Assembly (NCBI GenBank): GCA_947451445.1
Contig: CANFZJ010000179.1
Location: forward strand, 1-6,555
Origin: Comamonadaceae bacterium
Lineage (GTDB): Bacteria; Pseudomonadota; Gammaproteobacteria; Burkholderiales; Burkholderiaceae_C
DNA length: 6,555 nucleotides
Direction of reading: 5' to 3'
Below are positions 1 to 6,008 of the stretch, one piece after another. The notes under the pieces are model-generated. The model was not told the origin of the DNA. It saw nothing but the letters and a program-made list of their open reading frames with translations, and did not search any database. The stretch's first letter is position 1. Each line of letters opens with the position of its first letter. A program made the position numbers and the translations under genes.

Positions 1-420
1 AGACTTTTGCGTGCTGCTCACGCCACCGGACACCGGCACAGACCCCACCGTACCGCCGGGGGCCTGGATGGCCGAGCGCAATGGCGCGGTGATGGTGGGC
101 AGCCCGCCTGCATGGACCTGGTCGTTTCGCACTTTGGCCTGCACGATTTGCAGTGTCGCAATGCGCAACTCTGGGTTGTTCGCCAGCGCCCTGTCCACCA
201 ACTGGTTCAGCTCTTCACTGCCCAGGCTGCGCCACCATTCCCGCGCTAAGAATGGAGCAACTCCCGCTGCGGGTAAGGCATGGCGAAACGTGCTGGGCAA
301 CGGTAGCGGCACTGCGGCACCGACGGGCGGCGTCGTCTGGCAGCCCGACAACAGCGCCGCCACACAGGCAAGCCCCCACCGCAGCGGCGACATGTGGCGA
401 GAGGCATTTATCACTTGCAT
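1..420 (-). CDS. Outer membrane efflux lipoprotein, NodT/TolC type (partial, N-terminal 140 codons)
   Basis: This is the outer membrane channel subunit expected to complete the type I secretion system encoded just upstream. The reading frame is open from the ATG at 418-420 to the window edge, so the C-terminus is missing. Residues 1-26 form a lipoprotein signal peptide: Arg8 and Arg14, a hydrophobic stretch at 15-24, then the lipobox LLSG before Cys27. Gln28 at position +2 is compatible with outer membrane sorting. Residues 61-97 (EWWRSLGSEELNQLVDRALA, then NNPELRIATLQ and QAKVR) match the conserved start of the mature NodT/CusC-like family: a WW motif followed by the first long periplasmic helix. 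It starts 13 bases after the fusion-protein stop codon, so the two are almost certainly co-transcribed. The Shine-Dalgarno is weak. An alternative ATG at codon 10 would still leave a usable signal peptide, but it has no better ribosome site. NodT-type lipoproteins are best known from RND efflux pumps, so the assignment to type I secretion rests on the operon context. Confidence 0.88.
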   Translation of the reverse strand, partial: MQVINASRHMSPLRWGLACVAALLSGCQTTPPVGAAVPLPLPSTFRHALPAAGVAPFLAREWWRSLGSEELNQLVDRALANNPELRIATLQIVQAKVRNDQVHAGGLPTITAPLRSAIQAPGGTVGSVPVSGGVSSTQKS

Positions 421-433
421 GGATCCACGCCGC

Positions 434-1807
434 TTAAGGCTCACGAATCGACTCACCGACGGCCTTCGTCAACGGCCACAGGATGTAGGACATGACGGAG
501 CGCTTGCCAACCAGTATCTCGGCCGTCACCGTCATGCCCGGCAGCAGCTTGGCGTGCTCGGGCATGTTTTCCAACCGAAAACTATCCAGCGCGATGCGCG
601 CGCTGTAGTACGCGTCCAGACCCGCGCCGGCAGAGGCTTCACGGCGAAAGGCATCCTGGCTGATGGTGCGCAGGGTGCCCGCCAAAGTACCGTGTTTTTG
701 AAACGGAAAGGCGTCCAGCTTGATGCTGCTTTTTTCGTTCAATTTGACGTAGCCGATGTCTTGGGACTCGATCTGGATGTCGGCCTCCAGCACGTCACCG
801 ATGGGGACCAGGGTAAAAAAAGGCTCGGCCTCTTTGACAATCGACCCCTGCGACAGCTTGGCCACCTCCAGCACCACGGCATCGGCGGGCGCAGTCAAGA
901 CCACCATGCTCTGCCGTTTATTGGCCTTTTGCAACTGGTCGTTCACGGCATCCCGCTCGCGTGACACGGACAGCAGTTCCTCCAGCATTTTTTGCCGCCA
1001 GCCGGTTTCAAAAGACGACTTCTCGGCCTCTACTGCCGACAGTTCACGGCGGATTTCGGTCTGGCGGTTCTTGGCCATTTCCATACCCCGCTCGGCTTCC
1101 AGCAGCCGGTCCCGCACGTCCAGCAAGCGGCTTTTGACCGCCAATTTTTTGGCCACCAGATCGTCAGTCATGGCGTCCATCTCCCGCAACACCGTCACGC
1201 GCGATGCCATGGCCAGTTCATCCCGGCGGGCGGTCTCCAGAGAGGACCGCAGCTTGGCGATGGACTCGGTTTGCCGACGCACTTGGGAGAGGTAGCTCGC
1301 CTGCCGCTCGGTGGACAGGCGCGACTGGATTTTGCTGTCCGCCGTGTCGGCGGCCGCAAGCGTGCCCCGCCGCCCCGACAGCTCCGCATCAATGCCGTTG
1401 AGCTGCGTGTTCAAACTGGCCAACCGGCTCTTAAGCTGGGACTCGTCGGCCTGGACAAACGTGGGGTCCAGCGTAGCCAGCGTGTCGCCTTTGTGGACCA
1501 CCTGGCCGCTGCGCACCGCGATGGTCTGGACAATCGAGGTTTCCAGCGGCTGCACCACGATATTGGGCAAAGGTGTCACCAGGCGGCCCCGGGCCACGAC
1601 GATCAAATCCACCTTCGACACCGACGCCCACACCAGAAATGCCACCATGGTGAGGGCCAAAATATGCAGCGTAAAGCGTGCCACCCCGGGCATCGGGCGG
1701 CGCTCGATCTCGTCCGCATCCGGCAAAAAGTCAATCGCCGTCTGGTTCGAGGGGCCCGCGCCTGGAGGAGGCTGCGGGGCTACAGGTGGCTTGTCTGCTG
1801 GTGCCAT
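434..1807 (-). CDS. Type I secretion membrane fusion protein, HlyD family
   Basis: This is the periplasmic adaptor that links the inner-membrane ABC exporter to the outer membrane channel. The 457-residue length is close to E. coli HlyD (478). Visible order: a proline-rich cytoplasmic tail (1-40), one transmembrane helix (about 44-62), the first half of the lipoyl/barrel-sandwich domain (about 82-118), a long heptad-rich coiled-coil hairpin (about 120-300), the second lipoyl half (VVLTAPADAVVLEVA, about 302-316), then a beta-barrel domain. The C-terminus carries the family signature LLPGMTVTAEILVGKRSV (421-438) followed by YILWPL. The ATG at 1805-1807 lies inside the 3' end of the exporter gene (28-base overlap) and has no clear Shine-Dalgarno, which suggests translation coupled to the upstream gene. 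The outer membrane lipoprotein gene follows after 13 bases. The family call is secure; the transported substrate cannot be read from this protein. Confidence 0.95.
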   Translation of the reverse strand: MAPADKPPVAPQPPPGAGPSNQTAIDFLPDADEIERRPMPGVARFTLHILALTMVAFLVWASVSKVDLIVVARGRLVTPLPNIVVQPLETSIVQTIAVRSGQVVHKGDTLATLDPTFVQADESQLKSRLASLNTQLNGIDAELSGRRGTLAAADTADSKIQSRLSTERQASYLSQVRRQTESIAKLRSSLETARRDELAMASRVTVLREMDAMTDDLVAKKLAVKSRLLDVRDRLLEAERGMEMAKNRQTEIRRELSAVEAEKSSFETGWRQKMLEELLSVSRERDAVNDQLQKANKRQSMVVLTAPADAVVLEVAKLSQGSIVKEAEPFFTLVPIGDVLEADIQIESQDIGYVKLNEKSSIKLDAFPFQKHGTLAGTLRTISQDAFRREASAGAGLDAYYSARIALDSFRLENMPEHAKLLPGMTVTAEILVGKRSVMSYILWPLTKAVGESIREP

Positions 1808-3930
1808 AGGTGTTGGTAGGTCTCGCTGCTCAACAGCAGTTCTTCATGTTTGCCACAATTCGCCAGCCGCCCTTGCTGCATGACCAGAATGGCGTCGGCG
1901 TTGACCAGGGTGGACAGCCGGTGCGACACCATGATGACGGTGCGCCCCACCGCCATTTTGGACAGGTTGCGGATGAAAATCGCCTCGCTCTCGGGGTCCA
2001 AGGCACTGGCGGCTTCGTCCAGTATCAAGATACGCGGCTTCAGCAACAAAGACCGGGCAATGGACAGGCGCTGCTTTTGCCCACCGCTCAAATTGGAAGC
2101 CCCCTCCTCCAGCAGCGTGTCGTAGCCCTGGGGCAAGCGCTCCACAAACTCATCGGCTCCGGCCATCTGCGCCGCCGCCACGATTTCTTCAAACGAAGCC
2201 CCCGGCTTGGCGATGGAAATATTGTCCCGTACCGAGCCGCGAAACAGAAAGTTCTCCTGCAGCACGATGCCGATCTGGCGGCGCAGGTGGGCCAGTTCAA
2301 TCTCGCGCGCATCCACCCCGTCAAACCGCACAATGCCGTCCTGGATCGGGTACAGGCCCTGCAATATTTTGGTAATCGTTGTTTTGCCGGAACCGCTGCG
2401 GCCCACAACGCCCACCACGGTTCCGGCCTTGATCGCGAAGCGGGCCTTGTCCAGGGCCGCCACATTCGAACCTGGGTAGCGGAAGGTCACGTCCTCGAAA
2501 CTGATCTCCCCCGTCAGCACGGGGCGCAAACCACCTGCCGCGCCGCGCCCCTCGGAAGGCCGGTTCATCACCTCGGCCAAGATGCGCACCGAAACACCGG
2601 TTTGCTGGTACTCATTGATCAAGCCTACGATCTGGATCAGCGGGCCAATCACCCGGCCAGACAGCATCTGGAAGGCAATCAGCACCCCCACCGACATGGT
2701 TTGGTCAAACACGCTCTGCGCACCCAGCACGATCACCACCACCGGCAGCAACTTGCCCAGAAAGTCGGTCACCGCATTGCCCGCAATCGCCGTGCGGCTC
2801 ACATTGAAGTGCGAGGTAATCGCCTGGGCGGACAACTGGTCCCAGTGTTTGCGCTGTGCAGGCTCTATCGCCAAGGCCTTGACGGTGCGCATGCCGTGGA
2901 TGGTCTCCACCAGCAAGGCCTGGCGCTTGCCCTCGGCCAGATTCAGCACATCCAGCTGCCGCTTGAACGTGGGCAACAGGGCCGCAATGATGAATGCGAT
3001 GCCCAGCGCAAACGCCACCACTACAGAGCCCAGTTTGGCCGAATAGGAAAACAGCAAGGGCAGGTACACCAGCAAAGTGATGGTATCCAGGCAGGTAAAA
3101 AACAGCCGCCCGGTCAAAAAGCCCCGGATGGTCTCCAGCTGCTGCATCACCCGCGCCACCACGCCCGCCGAGGTGGTTTCAAAATAGTCAATCGGCAGCG
3201 ACAGCAAATGGCCAAACGCGCGGCGTGTGATCTGCATGTCAATCTTGTTGGTCGCCGCCAGCAGCAATATCTGCCGCACATACGAAAAAAGCCCCTCGAA
3301 CACCAGTGCGGTCAAGATACCCACCGCCAGCACCCACAGCGTGGACGAGCTTTGGTGGACCAGCACCTTGTCGATCACCAGCTGAAAGAAGATGGGCGAC
3401 GCCATCGACAACACGCTGATCGCCACGGCCGCCACCGCAATGTCGCGAAAGGCGGCTTTCTGCTTCAGAATTTCAGGGATGAACCAGCGAAAACTGAACG
3501 GCTGCTGCGGGTCCGTCAGCGCATGGCTGCGCTTGAGAAAAATAACGTTGCCCGCCCAAGCATGGCAAAAAGTTTCCCGGTCCAGGTAGTGGATGGAGGC
3601 CTTTGGAATCAACGGGTTCAGCAGCGCCACCTCGCCATCGGACCCATCGCCACCGGCGCGCACGCCCACCACGATGACGGCCCCGCCCTCCTTGAGCAAG
3701 CCGATGAACGGAAACACCCCTTCCTGGGCAAACAAGCCCTGCCAGCGCAGCTTGGCGATACGCGCCTTGAACCCGATCCCGGCCGCCATGCGCACCACCA
3801 GCGAAGGCCGGGGCTCCTGCGCGGACAGGGCGTACTCGTCAATCAGCCGCTCAGGATTGACTTGCACTCCGTGGTGCTGCGCGATCGCGGTCAGGCACTG
3901 GATAACAGAATGGACAGGTTGTATAGCCAA
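1780..3930 (-). CDS. Type I secretion ABC exporter/ATPase, HlyB-like with degenerate C39 domain
   Basis: This is an inner-membrane ABC transporter that drives one-step protein export by ATP hydrolysis; its length (716 aa) is typical of HlyB. Residues 1-135 resemble the C39 peptidase-like domain of HlyB, with QCLTAIAQHHGVQVNPERL aligning to HlyB's ALEILAQYHNVSVNPEEI. By that alignment the peptidase Cys, His and Asp are replaced by Ser8, Ala84 and Asn105, so it should bind substrate rather than cleave a leader. Residues 150-440 form the six-helix membrane domain and include IDKVLVHQ and LSLPIDYFETTSAGVVARV. The nucleotide-binding domain (470-716) has Walker A GRSGSGKTT (510-518), Q-loop Gln558, signature LSGGQ (614-618), Walker B ILILDE with catalytic Glu639, and H-loop His670, so it should be active. 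The D-loop region reads DEAASALD rather than the common DEATSALD. The start is a TTG at 3928-3930: an in-frame TAA lies two codons before it, and the next candidate (GTG, codon 22) falls inside the domain. No good Shine-Dalgarno is seen. Confidence 0.95.
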   Translation of the reverse strand: MAIQPVHSVIQCLTAIAQHHGVQVNPERLIDEYALSAQEPRPSLVVRMAAGIGFKARIAKLRWQGLFAQEGVFPFIGLLKEGGAVIVVGVRAGGDGSDGEVALLNPLIPKASIHYLDRETFCHAWAGNVIFLKRSHALTDPQQPFSFRWFIPEILKQKAAFRDIAVAAVAISVLSMASPIFFQLVIDKVLVHQSSSTLWVLAVGILTALVFEGLFSYVRQILLLAATNKIDMQITRRAFGHLLSLPIDYFETTSAGVVARVMQQLETIRGFLTGRLFFTCLDTITLLVYLPLLFSYSAKLGSVVVAFALGIAFIIAALLPTFKRQLDVLNLAEGKRQALLVETIHGMRTVKALAIEPAQRKHWDQLSAQAITSHFNVSRTAIAGNAVTDFLGKLLPVVVIVLGAQSVFDQTMSVGVLIAFQMLSGRVIGPLIQIVGLINEYQQTGVSVRILAEVMNRPSEGRGAAGGLRPVLTGEISFEDVTFRYPGSNVAALDKARFAIKAGTVVGVVGRSGSGKTTITKILQGLYPIQDGIVRFDGVDAREIELAHLRRQIGIVLQENFLFRGSVRDNISIAKPGASFEEIVAAAQMAGADEFVERLPQGYDTLLEEGASNLSGGQKQRLSIARSLLLKPRILILDEAASALDPESEAIFIRNLSKMAVGRTVIMVSHRLSTLVNADAILVMQQGRLANCGKHEELLLSSETYQHLWHQQTSHL

Positions 3931-3978
3931 CGGTGGTTACCGGTGTAAGGAGTTGCCAACAGAACACAAAAAGACCTG

Positions 3979-4007
3979 ACCATATTCGCACAGCGCGAGC
4001 GTGTCGA
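3979..4007 (-). promoter_or_regulatory. Possible sigma-70 promoter of the secretion operon
   Basis: On the minus strand, TCGACA (4007-4002; 5 of 6 matches to TTGACA) is separated by 17 bases from TATGGT (3984-3979; 4 of 6 matches to TATAAT). Transcription would begin about 40 bases before the TTG start of the exporter gene and just after the terminator-like hairpin of the Sel1 gene, which is where an independent operon promoter would be expected. This is a match by eye in a short gap, so it may be coincidental. Confidence 0.35.
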
Positions 4008-4013
4008 AGCCTT

Positions 4014-4041
4014 GAAAAGCCGGGCGCTTTCCCGGTTTTTC
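4014..4041 (-). terminator. Probable rho-independent terminator after the Sel1-repeat gene
   Basis: The inverted repeat GAAAAGCCGGG (4014-4024), a 6-base loop, and CCCGGTTTTTC (4031-4041) forms an 11-position stem whose core is five G-C pairs flanked by A/T runs. In minus-strand RNA the core is followed by CUUUUC and one position is an A-C mismatch. In plus-strand RNA that position is a G-U wobble and the core is followed by UUUUU, so the hairpin could work in both directions. It overlaps the TGA stop (4042-4040) of the Sel1 gene, so it most likely ends that transcript before the secretion operon. Confidence 0.5.
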
Positions 4042-5908
4042 AGCGTCCGCCAGACCAAACTTTTGCGCGCCGGTGGGCTTCGGCCAGCGGCGCCGGGCCG
4101 AACAGGTTTTGGGCCCGCTCCACATTGGCCTGCGCAGAGGCGTCGCCCCCTGCCGAGGCCAGCAAAAACCATTTGGTGGCCTCAATCTGGTCCGCCGCCA
4201 CGCCCTCCCCCGTGGCGTACATCAGCCCCAGCCGGGCCTGCGCCGCCGCCACGCCCTGGTCGGCCGCTTGCAGCATGAGCCCAAACGCCCGCTCCAGGTC
4301 CCGCTCCAGGCCCAACCCCAAGCGGTACGCATTGGCCAGATTGAACTGCGCCTCGGGGTCGCCCTGCGCGGCAGAGGGCGCCCACCAAAAAACCGCCTGT
4401 TCGTATTTTTTAGCCTTGGCGGACAACAGCCCCATCGTCGCTTGTGCCGGCGCATAGCCCGCATTCGCCGCCTTTTTGCACCACGCCGATGCCTGCCGGG
4501 GGTTGGGTGCAACCCCCTCGCCACCCGCCGCAAAAATGCGCCCCAAAGACCACTGGGCCTTGGGCTCTTGCTGGGCTGCTGCGGCGCTGTACCAATGCAC
4601 GGCCTGCGGCATGTCCTGCGCCACCCCCTGCCCTGCAGCGTACAAACCGGCCAACGCACACTGGGCGTCGGCACTACCTTGCTCCGCCGCCAGTTGCAGC
4701 CAGTGCGCCGCCCGCTTGAAGTCCTGCGACACCCGCCCTCCCTCCAGATACGCCTGCCCCAAGGCATGTTGGGCTGGCACCACGCCGAGCCGGGCCGCTT
4801 GCTCCAGGCAGGAAAAAGCGGCATCGCCATCGCCATGCTGCAGCAACTGGGCCATGGACCACAGCGCGGCAGGATGCGCCTGCTCGGCCCCTTTGAGATA
4901 CCAGCCCAGCGAATGCAAGGCACTGTGCTCCTCGTACGCACCGTCCCGCTGCAGCCGCCCCATGGCATATTGCGCCTCGGGGTGGCCCTGCTGGGCCGCC
5001 TGCGCGTACCAGGCAGCAGCCGCTTGCGGCTCCTGGGGTTCGTACAAACGCGCCAAAGCCAACTGGGCATCGGCATGGCCCTGCTGCGCCGCTATTTGCA
5101 GCCAGCGCTTGGCCTGCTTGGTGTTTTTTTCGACACACACGCCGGACATGTACATCAAGCCCAGGTGGTAAGCGTCGTTGGGGCTGCCGGTTTCGGCAAA
5201 CTTCTGCCAGCGGGCATCGGTGCTGCGCCGCTCCCGGCCCGGCTTGGGGCTGGCACCCGAGCGGCCCTGGCCCGCCGCATCGCAGCGCTCTAACGCCATC
5301 TGCGCCACCGCCGAGCCCTGCAGCGCCGCGGCCCGAAACCACGCCAGCGCCTGGGCCATATCCTGCTCCAGCCCCCGTCCAGCAGCAAAACACTCCGCCA
5401 GCGCCACCTGGGCCTGCGCCAGTCCCTGCTGGGCCGACTTGCGGTACCAGACCGCGGCCTGCACCGCGTCCTGCGGCAAGAAGCGCCCCTGCGCATACCC
5501 ATCGCCCATCTTGAACTGGGCCTCCGGCAAACCCAGGTCTGCCGCCCGCAAGCTGCACTGGTAGGCCAATGCACCGTGGCGGTCCTCCAGCACCGGCAGC
5601 AGCTTCAGCAGGGCCTTGGCATTCCCCTGGTCGGCCGCTTTCAATAACCACTGGGCGGCGGCAAGCGCATTTTTCTCCGTGCCGGCCCCGTTGACGTAGG
5701 CGCTGCCCACCAGGTATTGCGCGTTGGCGTGGCCTTTTTTGGCCGCCGACTCCAGCCAGACCAGCGCGTCTTCAAAGCTGCGCGCCACGCCCGTGCCGTT
5801 GGCGTACATCAGCCCCACGTCGTACTGGGCCTGGGTATCGCCCATCCGCGCCTCTTTGAGCCGCTCCGTAACTTTGCGCTTGGCTTTGGGACTGCGTAGG
5901 TCGTTCAT
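4040..5908 (-). CDS. Sel1-like repeat (TPR-related) protein, cytoplasmic, about 15 repeats
   Basis: This is a 622-residue protein built almost wholly of Sel1-like repeats of about 36 residues, with the pattern A-x-AQ-xx-LG-xx-Y-xx-G-x-GV, a spacer, then A-xx-W-xxx-AA-xxG. Clear repeats begin near residues 24, 60, 128, 164, 243, 412, 518 and 554. Several others (near 96, 279, 346 and 486) are shortened or degenerate. A charged linker at about 213-241 (SGASPKPGRERRSTDARWQK) splits them into an N-terminal block of about five and a C-terminal block of about ten. The end, PLAEAHRRAKVW, resembles the capping helix of the family. There is no signal peptide or membrane segment, so a cytoplasmic location is likely. 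Sel1/TPR solenoids are protein-protein scaffolds; partner and pathway cannot be deduced. The ATG at 5906-5908 is supported by an AGGA seven bases upstream and precedes a basic helix before the first repeat. It lies 109 bases upstream of the secretion operon in the same direction, but a terminator-like hairpin intervenes, so a functional link is only possible. Confidence 0.93.
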   Translation of the reverse strand: MNDLRSPKAKRKVTERLKEARMGDTQAQYDVGLMYANGTGVARSFEDALVWLESAAKKGHANAQYLVGSAYVNGAGTEKNALAAAQWLLKAADQGNAKALLKLLPVLEDRHGALAYQCSLRAADLGLPEAQFKMGDGYAQGRFLPQDAVQAAVWYRKSAQQGLAQAQVALAECFAAGRGLEQDMAQALAWFRAAALQGSAVAQMALERCDAAGQGRSGASPKPGRERRSTDARWQKFAETGSPNDAYHLGLMYMSGVCVEKNTKQAKRWLQIAAQQGHADAQLALARLYEPQEPQAAAAWYAQAAQQGHPEAQYAMGRLQRDGAYEEHSALHSLGWYLKGAEQAHPAALWSMAQLLQHGDGDAAFSCLEQAARLGVVPAQHALGQAYLEGGRVSQDFKRAAHWLQLAAEQGSADAQCALAGLYAAGQGVAQDMPQAVHWYSAAAAQQEPKAQWSLGRIFAAGGEGVAPNPRQASAWCKKAANAGYAPAQATMGLLSAKAKKYEQAVFWWAPSAAQGDPEAQFNLANAYRLGLGLERDLERAFGLMLQAADQGVAAAQARLGLMYATGEGVAADQIEATKWFLLASAGGDASAQANVERAQNLFGPAPLAEAHRRAKVWSGGR

Positions 5909-5915
5909 CCCACCA

Positions 5916-5919
5916 TCCT
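5916..5919 (-). promoter_or_regulatory. Shine-Dalgarno site of the Sel1-repeat gene
   Basis: The minus strand reads AGGA, then seven bases, then ATG, which is good spacing for a ribosome binding site. It supports the start at 5908 rather than the internal Met at codon 22. It is the clearest ribosome site in the window; the other genes have weak or no recognisable ones. Confidence 0.55.
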
Positions 5920-5941
5920 AGCCTGCCGCCCGCTCGGCAAA

Positions 5942-5958
5942 CCCCGAAAATAGCGGGG
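5942..5958. repeat. Small inverted repeat in the divergent intergenic gap
   Basis: CCCCG (5942-5946), a 7-base AT-rich loop, and CGGGG (5954-5958) form a perfect five-pair stem in the 100-base gap (5909-6008) between the divergent Sel1 and reductase genes. There is no T-run after it on either strand, so it does not look like a terminator. It could be an operator, a leader hairpin or chance. Promoter-like hexamers in this gap are weak: on the minus strand TTTAAC, 15 bases, then TATTTT is the best I could find. Confidence 0.3.
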
Positions 5959-6008
5959 AATGCAATCGTTAAACTGGCGGCCTGTTTCCCAGCAAGCCAC
6001 CCTCTCGC

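Noticed and set aside
11..964. A 317-codon plus-strand frame spanning the outer membrane and fusion-protein genes
   Set aside because: It crosses the junction of two well-supported minus-strand genes and shows no protein-like features.
3550..3930. Bacteriocin (double-glycine leader) exporter as the function of the ABC protein
   Set aside because: The C39 domain lacks the catalytic residues, so leader cleavage is unlikely and the HlyB-like reading fits better.
1810..3948. A 712-codon open frame on the plus strand, antisense to the exporter gene
   Set aside because: It is rich in His, Gln and Arg with no recognisable domain, as expected for the antisense frame of a GC-rich gene. The opposite strand encodes a complete, motif-perfect ABC exporter.
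3891..4172. A 93-codon minus-strand frame between the Sel1 and exporter genes, considered as a small gene or a frameshifted exporter N-terminus
   Set aside because: It overlaps both neighbours in other frames, contains no exporter-like sequence, and the exporter's N-terminus already matches HlyB in length from the TTG.
4073..5293. A 406-codon plus-strand frame opposite the Sel1-repeat gene
   Set aside because: Its apparent repetitiveness (many LLG, RR and PL patterns) is only the mirror of the Sel1 repeats, and it has no family match or ribosome site.
4040..5908. Tandem DNA repeat or CRISPR-like array in the Sel1 gene
   Set aside because: The periodicity of about 108 bases is at protein level with diverged nucleotides. 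There are no near-identical direct repeats with regular unique spacers.
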